64,000 nucleotides of DNA from Sulfurirhabdus autotrophica (GTDB taxonomy: Bacteria; Pseudomonadota; Gammaproteobacteria; Burkholderiales; SMCO01). This document shows positions 17,659 to 26,145 of the stretch, one piece after another. Under the pieces are notes generated by a model, which ran no database searches, had not been told where the DNA came from, and saw only the letters and a program-made list of their open reading frames with translations. The stretch's first letter is position 1, and the number at the start of each line of letters is the position of its first letter. The stretch covers positions 1-64,000 of the forward strand of contig NZ_SMCO01000011.1 in the NCBI RefSeq assembly GCF_004346685.1. Direction: 5' to 3'. The position numbers were made by a program, and so were the translations under genes.

Positions 17659-18224
17659 GTGCTCGCGCGTAGAAAATTGGCCAGCATTTCGTGTCCATAT
17701 TCCGTGAGTATGGATTCCGGGTGAAACTGCACACCTTCTACTGCAAGGGTTTTATGGCGCACGCCCATAATTTCCTGATCTTCTGTCCAGGCAGTGATTT
17801 CCAGACAATCCGGCAAACTTTCACGCTCAATGACCAATGAGTGATAGCGTGTGGCATTGAACGGATTTGCCAGGCCTTTAAAAACACCTCTATCTTTATG
17901 GTAAACCTGTGAAGTTTTGCCATGCATGAGCTGTTTGGCGTGAACGATCTTGCCGCCGAAAGCCTGACCGATACTCTGATGCCCTAAACAAACACCTAAA
18001 ATGGGTGTTTTACCTGCAAACTGCTTTATTAACGGGACGGATATACCGGCTTCGTTAGGGGTGCAGGGCCCGGGGGAAATCACGATATGGGTAGGATTGA
18101 GCGCTGCCACCTGATCCAGGTCTATTTCATCATTACGATAAACCACCACTTCCTGATTTAACTCTCCAAAATACTGGACAAGGTTATAGGTGAAGGAGTC
18201 ATAATTGTCGATCATTAACAGCAT
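17655..18224 (-). CDS. trpG: Anthranilate synthase component II (glutamine amidotransferase)
   Basis: Supplies ammonia from glutamine to TrpE. The class I amidotransferase triad is visible: Cys in [10 protein letters not shown], and His and Glu in QFHPES. The oxyanion segment is [11 protein letters not shown]. The 189-residue length is normal. In betaproteobacteria such a subunit often also serves aminodeoxychorismate synthase. The gene ends in TGA shared with the DUF559 start. Confidence 0.95.
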   Translation of the reverse strand: MLLMIDNYDSFTYNLVQYFGELNQEVVVYRNDEIDLDQVAALNPTHIVISPGPCTPNEAGISVPLIKQFAGKTPILGVCLGHQSIGQAFGGKIVHAKQLMHGKTSQVYHKDRGVFKGLANPFNATRYHSLVIERESLPDCLEITAWTEDQEIMGVRHKTLAVEGVQFHPESILTEYGHEMLANFLRAST

Positions 18225-18225
18225 A

Positions 18226-18318
18226 TTATTTCACCACCGCTGTTAGATATATGAAGCACAGCAAACTCGCCATCATGGTTTTAATTTTTTCAGTTTGCTT
18301 TTTATAAACGTTAGTCAT
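18226..18318 (-). CDS. Possible 30-residue small protein between trpE and trpG
   Basis: The ATG overlaps the trpE stop (the ATG lies in its last codons) and the ORF ends one base before trpG starts. It therefore fills the whole 86-bp gap. The predicted product is basic at first ([10 protein letters not shown]) and hydrophobic at the end ([14 protein letters not shown]), like a tiny membrane peptide. No ribosome site other than coupling is seen. It could equally be non-coding spacer or a leader-type regulator. Confidence 0.3.
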   Translation of the reverse strand: MTNVYKKQTEKIKTMMASLLCFIYLTAVVK

Positions 18319-19789
18319 GTGCTGTTTCTCCCAATCCGGCAAGTACCAGTTCTGCGGCACGTAGCACGGCGCGGGCTTTATTCTGGGTTTCTGTCCATTC
18401 ACTTTGCGGCACAGAGTCCGCCACGATACCGGCACCGGCCTGCACATACAAAGTATCATCCTGAATAACGGCGGTTCGAATAGCTATCGCTAAGTCCATA
18501 TCACCGTTAAAACCCAGGTAACCTACTGCACCTGCGTAAACCCCCCGTTTGCTGGGTTCCAGTTCGTCAATGATTTCCATAGCGCGCACTTTGGCTGCAC
18601 CGGATACCGTTCCGGCAGGGAATGTGGCACGCAGCACGTCCATATTATTGAGACCTGCTTTCAGTTTTGCCTCTACGTTGGAAACAATGTGCATTACATG
18701 GGAATAGTGCTCGATGTTCATGTTTTCCGTGACTTTGACGCTGCCAGTCTGCGCGACGCGGCCAATGTCGTTACGCCCCAGATCCATTAACATAAGGTGT
18801 TCTGCCAGCTCTTTGGGATCAGACAACAGGTCTTTGGCTAATGCTTCGTCTTCTTCACGGGTAATACCACGAGGGCGGGTACCCGCAATGGGGCGAACAG
18901 TGACTTCATCGCCTTCCTGGCGCACCAGAATTTCCGGTGAGGCGCCGACCACATGAAATCCACCCATATCGTAATAGAACATATAAGGGGAAGGATTCAG
19001 ACTGCGTAATGCGCGATACAGGGAAAGGGGTGAAGCATTAAATGGCTGGCTCATACGTTGCGACAGCACAACCTGCATGATGTCACCGTCAAAAATGTAT
19101 TGTTTGGCACGTTCGACAGCAGCCTTGAAAGCGTCTTCACCAAATTCGGACAGCGCTTGTGCTGGCGCAACCGGTCTTTGCAATGGGGCATCTACCGGCT
19201 GATTCAGACTTCTGCCTAATTCATGCAAGCGTTGCTGAGCCAGCAAATAGGCATCAGGAACAAACGGGTCTGCATAAACGATCAGGTAGAGCTTGCCGGA
19301 CAGATTATCCACTACTGCCAGTTCTTCTGACAGCAGCAGCAGGATATCCGGCATGTGAAGCGTATCGGGCTTGCTGGATTTGGATAGTTTGGGCTCGATG
19401 TAGCGCACGGTATCGTAACCAAAATAGCCTACCAGCCCACCCCCGAACCGCGGCAACCCGGGACGGGGTGAGACTTTGAAGCGCTGCATGTAGTCGCTGA
19501 TGAAGGCCAGCGGATCAGAAACATCCTGCTGTTCCAGTATGCCTTCGTTATTTTCTACGGTGACCAGATGGCCATGGACTCTGATACGGGTTTTAGCAGG
19601 CAGTCCAATAAACGAGTAGCGGCCAAAACGTTCGCCACCCTGCACTGATTCCAGCAGGTAGGAGAAAGGCTGATTCGCCAGTTTAAGATAAACCGATAAA
19701 GGCGTGTCCAGATCGGACAACATTTCTTTTACCAGCGGAATCCGGTTGTAGCCCTGACGAGCCAGTTCGATAAATTTTTGTTCAGTCAT
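18311..19789 (-). CDS. trpE: Anthranilate synthase component I
   Basis: Makes anthranilate from chorismate with ammonia from TrpG. At 492 residues it has the N-terminal tryptophan-feedback segment [16 protein letters not shown] (the LLES motif) and the chorismate-binding core [40 protein letters not shown] and [10 protein letters not shown]. It is the first trp gene in the operon, downstream of rpe and gph. The 148-bp space before it contains a diverged inverted-repeat pair, and no attenuator with tandem Trp codons was found. Confidence 0.96.
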   Translation of the reverse strand: MTEQKFIELARQGYNRIPLVKEMLSDLDTPLSVYLKLANQPFSYLLESVQGGERFGRYSFIGLPAKTRIRVHGHLVTVENNEGILEQQDVSDPLAFISDYMQRFKVSPRPGLPRFGGGLVGYFGYDTVRYIEPKLSKSSKPDTLHMPDILLLLSEELAVVDNLSGKLYLIVYADPFVPDAYLLAQQRLHELGRSLNQPVDAPLQRPVAPAQALSEFGEDAFKAAVERAKQYIFDGDIMQVVLSQRMSQPFNASPLSLYRALRSLNPSPYMFYYDMGGFHVVGASPEILVRQEGDEVTVRPIAGTRPRGITREEDEALAKDLLSDPKELAEHLMLMDLGRNDIGRVAQTGSVKVTENMNIEHYSHVMHIVSNVEAKLKAGLNNMDVLRATFPAGTVSGAAKVRAMEIIDELEPSKRGVYAGAVGYLGFNGDMDLAIAIRTAVIQDDTLYVQAGAGIVADSVPQSEWTETQNKARAVLRAAELVLAGLGETAHD

Positions 19790-19794
19790 GATTT

Positions 19795-19932
19795 TTCACC
19801 ACAGAGACAATTAGACACAGAGAAAACGTTAAATACAAACCATCCGGCTTGCGCCAAACGCAAGCACAAAAAGACAGCATCGCCACGATGCCGCTTTTGT
19901 ACTGATTTGTGCCTCTGTGCCTTTGTGGTTCA
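19795..19932. repeat. Diverged convergent repeat pair between gph and trpE
   Basis: Left arm TTCACCACAGAGACAATTAG (19795 on) and right arm TGCCTCTGTGCCTTTGTGGT (19911-19930) are A/T-shifted relatives of family 1. They enclose about 90 bp without a gene. Confidence 0.55.
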
Positions 19933-19937
19933 TGCCA

Positions 19938-20624
19938 TTAAGCCTTTTTAATGAGCTTGACTGCATCCAGCAGCGTTGGCACAACTGCATCCAGGTCCAA
20001 TTCATCCACACTACGGCCACGGTTATAACCGTAAGGAACGCAGAACACATGGCACTTCGCGGCGCGTGCAGCCTGAGTATCATTGAGCGAATCACCGATC
20101 AGAAGCAACTCCTGCGGCGTAATACCGAAATGTTCGCAGGCATGTAACAGCGGCATTGGATCCGGTTTTTTCTTGGGCAACGAGTCACCAGAAAGTATCA
20201 TCTCGAAATAATCGAACAACCCCGTAGCTTTCAATAACGGCACCGTGAATTTTTCTGCTTTGTTGGTAATACATGCCATACGATAGCCCGCCTGCTTCAG
20301 CGCTTGCAACCCTTCCACCACACCGGGGTAAGGCCTACTCTGGGCACTGACCACATCCATGTAGTGTTTCTCATAAATTGGCAGCGCGCGGCTGAATAGT
20401 TCAGCATCCGGTTCGGCTGTCATATCACGCACCAACACTCTTTTTACCAGTCGTGATACGCCATTTCCAATATAGCTTTTAACCGTGTCCAGATCAATTG
20501 GCGGCAATGCCAGTTCACTGGCCATGCGGGTGGCTGCTTCGGCCAGATCGGGAGCCGTGTGCAGCAGGGTACCATCCAGATCAATGACAACTGCTTTTAC
20601 TGCAATGGGAAACTTGTCTTGCAT
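19938..20624 (-). CDS. gph: Phosphoglycolate phosphatase
   Basis: A HAD-superfamily phosphatase that removes 2-phosphoglycolate. Motif I is DLDGTLLHTAPDL, motif II is in CITNKAEKF, the lysine is in KKKPDP and motif IV is IGDSLNDTQAA. Length 228 residues. The position between rpe and trpE is the usual betaproteobacterial one and supports Gph rather than MupP, the MurNAc-6-phosphate phosphatase that is a close homologue and would complete the AnmK/AmgK/MurU route. Confidence 0.88.
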   Translation of the reverse strand: MQDKFPIAVKAVVIDLDGTLLHTAPDLAEAATRMASELALPPIDLDTVKSYIGNGVSRLVKRVLVRDMTAEPDAELFSRALPIYEKHYMDVVSAQSRPYPGVVEGLQALKQAGYRMACITNKAEKFTVPLLKATGLFDYFEMILSGDSLPKKKPDPMPLLHACEHFGITPQELLLIGDSLNDTQAARAAKCHVFCVPYGYNRGRSVDELDLDAVVPTLLDAVKLIKKA

Positions 20625-20687
20625 TGAGTTTAACCTTTCTCACTACTGAAAACGCTTGTACATTTCCAGTCAGTTTAATTTGATAAA

Positions 20688-21371
20688 TTAGGCTTTTGCC
20701 AGTTCAGCGCGCATAGCAGCAATGACTGTTTCGTAACGATGCGGGTCACTGTCTTTCCCTGCGCCGTAAACAGCTGAACCGGCAACAAAGGTATCAGCAC
20801 CTGCACGGGCGATTTCGGCAATGTTGTTAACCTTTACGCCACCGTCCACTTCCAGCCAGATATCTTTGCCGGTTGCATCGATCATTTTCCGGACTGTACG
20901 CAATTTGTTCAGCGCTTCAGGGATGAATGACTGACCACCAAACCCTGGGTTCACTGACATGATCAGTACCATGTCCAGTTTTTCCAGAACGTGGTCCAGA
21001 TAGTTCAGTGGCGTGCCTGGATTAAATACCATGCCGGCCTTGCAACCACATTCTTTGATCAAACCAATGGTGCGATCAATATGTTCGGAAGCTTCAGGGT
21101 GGAAAGTGATCATGTTGGCGCCAGCCTTGGCAAAATCCGGGATGATACGATCTACCGGCTTGACCATTAAATGCACATCGATCATGGCATCGGTCAGTGG
21201 GCGAATTGCTTCGCATACCAGTGGACCAATAGTCAAATTAGGGACGTAATGGTTGTCCATCACATCAAAATGGATGATGTCTGCACCTGAGGCGAGTACA
21301 TCAGTAATTTCCTGGCCCAGTTTGGCGAAGTTTGCAGATAATATGCTTGGCGCAATTTTAAACTTGGACAT
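20688..21371 (-). CDS. rpe: Ribulose-phosphate 3-epimerase
   Basis: Interconverts ribulose-5-phosphate and xylulose-5-phosphate in the pentose phosphate or Calvin cycles. The 227-residue TIM barrel has the metal ligands in [27 protein letters not shown] and VDGGVK, and the phosphate loop [11 protein letters not shown]. The start at ATG 21371 is preceded by AGGGGAT. It is the first gene of the rpe-gph-trp group, divergent from apaG. Confidence 0.96.
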   Translation of the reverse strand: MSKFKIAPSILSANFAKLGQEITDVLASGADIIHFDVMDNHYVPNLTIGPLVCEAIRPLTDAMIDVHLMVKPVDRIIPDFAKAGANMITFHPEASEHIDRTIGLIKECGCKAGMVFNPGTPLNYLDHVLEKLDMVLIMSVNPGFGGQSFIPEALNKLRTVRKMIDATGKDIWLEVDGGVKVNNIAEIARAGADTFVAGSAVYGAGKDSDPHRYETVIAAMRAELAKA

Positions 21372-21554
21372 GACATCCCCTATAAAGATTGAAAGTTTGA
21401 TCAAACATAACTTCAAGTTGCATTATGTTTTTCTAAACGCAAAAACCTTTATTCTACCTTCAAATAGTTGCGCTGGACATAGGGCGCGATTCCAGAATCC
21501 ATCAATTTATGCAAATCACTTGCGAGTTAACCGATTTTCGTGTGCAATAGCGTT

Positions 21555-21938
21555 ATGGCTGATAGCAAAAAATACGAAATTACCGTGACACCCAAAACCG
21601 TTTTCATTCCCGAGCAATCGGATGAAGATAACGACCGTTATGTGTTCGCCTATACCATGACCATTACCAATACAGGTAACATGGCTGCGCAACTGATCAG
21701 CCGACACTGGTTAATTACAGATGCCGAAAATCAGGTTCAGGAAGTGCGCGGACTGGGTGTGATTGGAGAGCAACCGTTACTCAAACCGGGCGAGAGTTTT
21801 GAATATTCCAGTGGCACGGCCATTGCCACCCCTGTTGGCACCATGCGCGGAAGTTATCAGATGGTCGCTGAAGACGGTATTAAATTTGATGCAACCGTGC
21901 CTGAATTTACCCTGAGTATGCCGCGAGTACTGCACTAA
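21555..21938 (+). CDS. apaG: ApaG domain protein
   Basis: A 127-residue protein with the immunoglobulin-like ApaG fold. Visible family segments are YVFAYTMTITNTG, LISRHWLITDA, VRGLGVIGEQPLLKPGESFEY and GTMRGSYQM. Its function is unclear; ApaG accompanies diadenosine tetraphosphatase in enterics, but here it stands alone. ATG 21555 was preferred to an in-frame GTG five codons upstream. It is divergent from rpe. Confidence 0.92.
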   Translation: MADSKKYEITVTPKTVFIPEQSDEDNDRYVFAYTMTITNTGNMAAQLISRHWLITDAENQVQEVRGLGVIGEQPLLKPGESFEYSSGTAIATPVGTMRGSYQMVAEDGIKFDATVPEFTLSMPRVLH

Positions 21939-21952
21939 CCAGCACCTTTTGC

Positions 21953-21976
21953 GCTGCGGTCGGGCAGCCTTTTTTT
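21953..21976 (+). terminator. Possible terminator of apaG
   Basis: A short GCTGC / GCAGC stem followed by seven T. The stem is weak, so confidence is limited. Confidence 0.4.
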
Positions 21977-22007
21977 CAATCAGCGCAAACCTTGATTTCC
22001 AGATTTC

Positions 22008-22604
22008 ATGTCACTGAAATTCAGCTATTCTCTCATTGCCCCATTTTATGATGCCGCCATTGCCGGCGCATCAGCGAACATCCGTAAAAAAAACCTGCTA
22101 AACCTGCCTCAGAATGGCAACTTGTCCATCTTGATCAATGGCATTGGCACGGGACTGGATATTCCCTATTTGCCTCATGCGCACCACTACACCGGGCTGG
22201 ATTTGACTGCCGCCATGCTGAAGCGGGCGAGCGCCAGAACTGGAGAATTGCGCATTGATTTAGTGCAAGGGAACAGTTTGACCCTACCCTTTTCAAATGA
22301 AAGCTTTGACCATGCAGTACTCCATTTGATTTTGGCGGTGGTACCTGACCCGCTGGCATGCCTGAGCGAAACCGCCCGGGTACTCAAGCCCGGAGGCAGC
22401 GTGCTGCTGCTGGATAAGTTTCTGAAGCCCAATCAAAAAGCCTGGTTTCGACGCGCACTTACCCCTTTATCTGCACAGATCGCTACGCGCATGGATGTGG
22501 TATTTGAAGATGTGCTGGCTAAAGTGCCACAACTTAAAGTTATTTCAGATGAACCCGTGCTTGCAGGGGGATGGTTTAGAGCCATTCACCTGATTAAAAC
22601 CTAG
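22008..22604 (+). CDS. Class I SAM-dependent methyltransferase
   Basis: A 198-residue Methyltransf_11-type protein. The SAM-binding motif I is in ILINGIGTGLDIPYL, with the acidic motif in YTGLDLTAAML and motif IV/VI in VLKPGGSVLLLD. The start YSLIAPFYDAA is reminiscent of UbiE/BioC-like enzymes, but the substrate cannot be inferred. It is followed by a convergent small gene. Confidence 0.8.
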   Translation: MSLKFSYSLIAPFYDAAIAGASANIRKKNLLNLPQNGNLSILINGIGTGLDIPYLPHAHHYTGLDLTAAMLKRASARTGELRIDLVQGNSLTLPFSNESFDHAVLHLILAVVPDPLACLSETARVLKPGGSVLLLDKFLKPNQKAWFRRALTPLSAQIATRMDVVFEDVLAKVPQLKVISDEPVLAGGWFRAIHLIKT

Positions 22605-22615
22605 GTTAAATTGCA

Positions 22616-22864
22616 TTATTTAACCGGGGTAGGCATATTACGGATCAAATCAAGGCGGATTTTCACCATTTTTCCATCCTGATTTTTGACCAGCACATAA
22701 TCCGCACCCTTTTCTTCCAATAAGTCCTGCGGAAAAACATTACCCATATAAGACATACCTGACTGCTCATCCTGCCAATGCAAATTCATGGACTCATTGC
22801 ACATGATCGCAATCGTGAAGCGCTCATGAATAAAGTGGGGTACGGGGATGTAAGGTTGTGCCAT
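22616..22864 (-). CDS. Small protein of unknown function
   Basis: An 82-residue soluble protein with a beta-rich look (FTIAIMCNES, YVLVKNQDGKMVKIRLDLI). The C-terminal half faintly recalls the Rho inhibitor Rof (IRLDxI ending), but the match is too slight to assign. Its start lies 69 bp from the mltA start on the opposite strand, and the two share a promoter region. Confidence 0.55.
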   Translation of the reverse strand: MAQPYIPVPHFIHERFTIAIMCNESMNLHWQDEQSGMSYMGNVFPQDLLEEKGADYVLVKNQDGKMVKIRLDLIRNMPTPVK

Positions 22865-22875
22865 AGCTGTTCTGA

Positions 22876-22881
22876 TATAAT
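22876..22881 (+). promoter_or_regulatory. Likely -10 box of mltA
   Basis: A perfect TATAAT 15 bp before an ATG at 22891, which would make that ATG nearly leaderless. This argues for the later ATG at 22933. No clear -35 was seen at the right distance. Confidence 0.4.
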
Positions 22882-22932
22882 CCCAAGATAATGCTTTGTA
22901 AACTTTTCACTCATTACTCTATCCAAAATTTC

Positions 22933-24147
22933 ATGGAAAGCCAAATCAAAACCGCTTCACCCTTATTTGCCATCCTGATCCTGTTATTTGGCATCAGTGC
23001 CTGTACGACAGTTTCCAAACCGATGGTTGCCCCTCCGACTATCACCATTCCCCCAGTCGTAACTCCGCCGATTTCAATCAAACCTGAACCAGCTGCACCA
23101 ACACTGCAAATAAGCGACTGGAAAGCTTTGCCTGGCTGGCAGGATGATAACCCGGCTACCGCCTGGGAGGCCTTTTTGCAAAGTTGTAACGGCCTGAAAA
23201 ATCAGGCCGCATGGCAGCAAGTCTGTAAATCAGGGCAGCAAATTCAACACCCGGACAACCAATCCCTGAGACGTTTTTTTGAACAGAATTTCACCCCTTA
23301 TCTGGCAACTAACCCAGATGGCACATCTCAAGGCATGATCACAGGCTATTACGAGCCTTTATTAAGGGGCAGCCGCACTCGCACTGCAAAATACCGCTTT
23401 CCGCTATATGGACCGCCGGACGATTTACTCAACATCGAACTGGCTGATGTTTATCCGGAACTGAAGGGCTTGCGGTTACGAGGCCGCATTCAAGGCAATA
23501 AAGTTGTGCCTTATTACAACCGTGCTGAAATTGAGAGCGCACAATCACCGCTGAAAGGAACAGAATTTTTATGGGTTGATGATCCTATCGACCTGTTCTT
23601 TTTACAAATTCAGGGTTCCGGCCGCGTGAAACTTGATAATGGCGAATCTGTGCGAATTGGATATGCCAACCAAAATGGCTTCCCCTATAAATCCATAGGC
23701 AAAGTGCTGGTTGAACGTGGCGAGCTGCCCCTTGAAAAAGCATCTGCACAAGGTATTAAAGACTGGACGATGAAAAATCCGGGGAAAATGTCCGAGTTAT
23801 TAAACAACAATGCCAGTTATGTGTTTTTCCGGGAGATGCCGAATCATCAAAATGGCCCAACTGGATCCCTTGGCGTCCCCCTCACAGCCGGTCGCAGCAT
23901 CGCCGTTGACCCCCGCTCCATTCCCTTGGGTGCACCGGTTTTCCTTTCCACCACCTGGCCTAACAGTACTAAGCCCCTTAGCCGTTTAGTGATGGCACAA
24001 GATACTGGTGGCGCGATCAAAGGTGGTGTCCGCGCTGATTTCTTCTGGGGTTTTGGTAATGAGGCGGGAGCACTTGCGGGCCGCATGAAGCAGCAGGGAC
24101 AATTATGGGTATTATTGCCCAAGGGGTACCCGATTAGCGCTAATTAA
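22933..24147 (+). CDS. mltA: Membrane-bound lytic murein transglycosylase A
   Basis: An outer-membrane lipoprotein that cleaves glycan strands to 1,6-anhydro-MurNAc ends, the substrate pool for AnmK. The lipobox is in LLFGISAC. A Pro-rich linker follows, then the MltA barrel (MITGYYEPLLRGSR, DDPIDLFFLQIQGSGRV) and the 3D domain with the catalytic aspartate region (VMAQDTGGAIKG, RADFFWGFG). The ATG at 22933 gives a 404-residue product with a proper signal peptide. Convergent with tonB, overlapping by 4 bp. Confidence 0.92.
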   Translation: MESQIKTASPLFAILILLFGISACTTVSKPMVAPPTITIPPVVTPPISIKPEPAAPTLQISDWKALPGWQDDNPATAWEAFLQSCNGLKNQAAWQQVCKSGQQIQHPDNQSLRRFFEQNFTPYLATNPDGTSQGMITGYYEPLLRGSRTRTAKYRFPLYGPPDDLLNIELADVYPELKGLRLRGRIQGNKVVPYYNRAEIESAQSPLKGTEFLWVDDPIDLFFLQIQGSGRVKLDNGESVRIGYANQNGFPYKSIGKVLVERGELPLEKASAQGIKDWTMKNPGKMSELLNNNASYVFFREMPNHQNGPTGSLGVPLTAGRSIAVDPRSIPLGAPVFLSTTWPNSTKPLSRLVMAQDTGGAIKGGVRADFFWGFGNEAGALAGRMKQQGQLWVLLPKGYPISAN

Positions 24148-24908
24148 TTTACAGGTTTCGATGGGATACGAAGAATTTTTCTGTCTGGAATTGGCGCTTC
24201 GTACCGCACTCGCACCATAAAACGGCTTTTCACCTCCCTGCCTTCCCGTTTGGCAGGGGCAAAGCGCGCATTGCGGAAAGCGGCTATCGCAGACTCTTCA
24301 AAATAACCTTCCGGAATAGCATCCACCACGGAAACATCTTTCACCACACCCCGCTCATCAATCAAAATAAGCAATGTGACTTCACCTTCAATATTGGCAG
24401 CGCTGGCATCTTCAGGATATTCAGGGCTGATCGACTGCAAAGGCTTGGGTTGTTCATCCAGCTGTTTTGCAGGATAGAAAGTAGGGTCTTCCATTAAAGG
24501 AATATCCAGCGCAGGCAGACCAGACTTTTGCTCACTCAGCATACTGTCGCTTTGTTTTTGCTCTGACGCATCCGAAGACAGTTTTTGGGGTGGTGCAATG
24601 GCAGGTTGCGGCTCTGGCTCGGTTTTAGCCTGTTTGAGCGGCTCTACAGTTGGCATTGGTTTTTCTTTGACAACCGCTTCTTTTTTTATTTCCACTACTT
24701 CTTTTAACAGCACAGGGGCGGGCTTAGCATGAGGTTTTACCCCTTCCAGACGCGCTTCAATCACTACTTGTCTGGGCATATTTGCACCGCCTGGTTTGAC
24801 CTTTATGCCATAAATAATACCCAGATGAACAACAAGAGAAAGCACTAATGCCAGCGCAATTCGCTGGATAGTTTCCCGACTGATTTTGTTGAAAGCAAAA
24901 GCACTCAT
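24144..24908 (-). CDS. tonB: TonB family energy transducer
   Basis: A 254-residue inner-membrane protein that passes proton-motive energy to outer-membrane receptors. One N-terminal anchor (about residues 18-36, with the SxxxH-like SLVVHLGI containing the conserved histidine) is followed by a Pro/Lys/Glu-rich periplasmic linker. The C-terminal TonB domain starts near SPEYPEDASAANIEGEVTL and ends with FAPAKREGREVKSRFMVRV. No exbB/exbD or receptor lies beside it. Confidence 0.9.
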   Translation of the reverse strand: MSAFAFNKISRETIQRIALALVLSLVVHLGIIYGIKVKPGGANMPRQVVIEARLEGVKPHAKPAPVLLKEVVEIKKEAVVKEKPMPTVEPLKQAKTEPEPQPAIAPPQKLSSDASEQKQSDSMLSEQKSGLPALDIPLMEDPTFYPAKQLDEQPKPLQSISPEYPEDASAANIEGEVTLLILIDERGVVKDVSVVDAIPEGYFEESAIAAFRNARFAPAKREGREVKSRFMVRVRYEAPIPDRKILRIPSKPVN

Positions 24909-25051
24909 CAGAATGATTGATCACGCAATATTGTCAGCCAGCCAGTCATCGGCAAGTACGCCTGTTCATCCAACATATAATCGCATCAAATTCAGTGTTA
25001 TGATTTACAAAAATAATAAAAACCTTCTCACATTGACACGGAAAAACAGAA

Positions 25052-25840
25052 ATGAAAACCAGCCTATTTGCTTTATTTTTTGCGTTCGTCTGCCAAAACG
25101 TATTGGCAGGCGACACGGTTACACTCAAAAAAATTTCCATCCAGTCCGGCGATATCGAAGTGCCTGCCGAGATTGCTACGCCAAAAGGTAACGGCCCCTT
25201 TCCGCCGGTATTATACATCCATGCCAAGCGAGGGTATGACGAAGTCGATCAGCGGCACATCACTACACTGGCAGAGCAGGGATTTCTGGTCTTGGCTCCC
25301 GATTGGCAGAGCGGCCGATTTATCGAGCGCTGGCCTTCTGCCCACAACCCTGCAACAGAAGACGATGTGGAAGCTGCACTAAACACCCTCCAAAAATTGC
25401 CGGATGCCTGCAAAATTCCTGTGGGCTATGTTGGCTACTCCCGTGGCGGCTATTATTCTATACGGCTTGCAGCAAAACGCGGCAAAGATATCGCTGCAAT
25501 CGCCAACTACGCTGGCCATATGCAAAACCCCAACGCGCCAGAACCGGAACAACTTTTTAGTGTAGCGCCGGAGATTGCACAGATCACCACCCCCATGCTG
25601 TTTTTAATCGGTGAACAGGATTATGAATTGCGCCGCATGAATGGCGGGCGTGCTTTTTATGCACTATACGAACGTGGGGTGCCTGTAGAAATGCAATATT
25701 ACCCTTTAGCACGTCGCGCTTTTGATTTCCGTAACGATCAAAGTCCGGAAGAAAAAATTGCGACCAAGCATGCGCGGGAGCGGGTTAAAGCGTGGCTTCT
25801 GAAATATATGAAAGTGGATAAGAACGGGAAATGTAGCTGA
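25052..25840 (+). CDS. Secreted dienelactone hydrolase-like protein with an altered catalytic site
   Basis: A 262-residue alpha/beta hydrolase of the dienelactone hydrolase family, exported by a signal peptide (cut after VLA near residue 19). The nucleophile elbow reads GYSRGGY, so serine replaces the usual cysteine, and the acid is probably the Asp in IGEQDYE. Where the family has its catalytic histidine (AGHAF-type) the sequence reads ARRAFDF, so that His is apparently missing. It may be inactive or may have changed function. It diverges from tonB. Confidence 0.72.
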   Translation: MKTSLFALFFAFVCQNVLAGDTVTLKKISIQSGDIEVPAEIATPKGNGPFPPVLYIHAKRGYDEVDQRHITTLAEQGFLVLAPDWQSGRFIERWPSAHNPATEDDVEAALNTLQKLPDACKIPVGYVGYSRGGYYSIRLAAKRGKDIAAIANYAGHMQNPNAPEPEQLFSVAPEIAQITTPMLFLIGEQDYELRRMNGGRAFYALYERGVPVEMQYYPLARRAFDFRNDQSPEEKIATKHARERVKAWLLKYMKVDKNGKCS

Positions 25841-25854
25841 GGTTTTTCCGCTTA

Positions 25855-25994
25855 ACCGCAGAGGCGCGGAGGCGCTGAGGGAAAGCGGTTTCGAGGTGCA
25901 TTAGCTCGCGTCGGGTGAGGCCGTTAATGCGCTGATACAACATCCGGTGCAATTCGCTTTACTTATTGACACCCTACATCACGCCTTACATGCG
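25855..25994 (+). repeat. ~140-bp direct repeat, copy A
   Basis: It begins with a family 1 repeat (25855-25880), continues TTTCGAGGTGCAT (25889 on) and ends with the CCGGTGCAATTCGC...ACCCTACA module. It resembles 27278-27414 in the same orientation along its length, and both flank the nucleotidyltransferase gene. Confidence 0.75.
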
Positions 25995-26061
25995 TTGCCA
26001 GCCAGCAAGACTCTTGGCGACGCAGCAGCTATCCAGAATTTAAGTTCAATCATCTCAATTG

Positions 26062-26143
26062 TTGGTTATACTAATTTACAGCATTTACTAGTATAACCAA
26101 CATAATCAGTTATACTAAAATTGTCTTGTAGTTAGTATAACCA
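26062..26143 (+). promoter_or_regulatory. Four-site inverted-repeat operator array before the nucleotidyltransferase gene
   Basis: Four copies of the half-site GGTTATACTAA (or its complement TTAGTATAACC) occur: 26062-26074, 26089-26100, 26108-26119 and 26132-26143. They form two inverted pairs repeated at about 43-45 bp, the last one ending 2 bp before the ATG. This looks like an operator for a dimeric repressor. No regulator gene adjoins it. Confidence 0.7.
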
Positions 26144-26145
26144 CC

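Noticed and set aside
19938-20624. Gph-type gene considered as MupP
   Set aside because: Genetic position (rpe-gph-trpE) favours phosphoglycolate phosphatase; sequence alone cannot decide.
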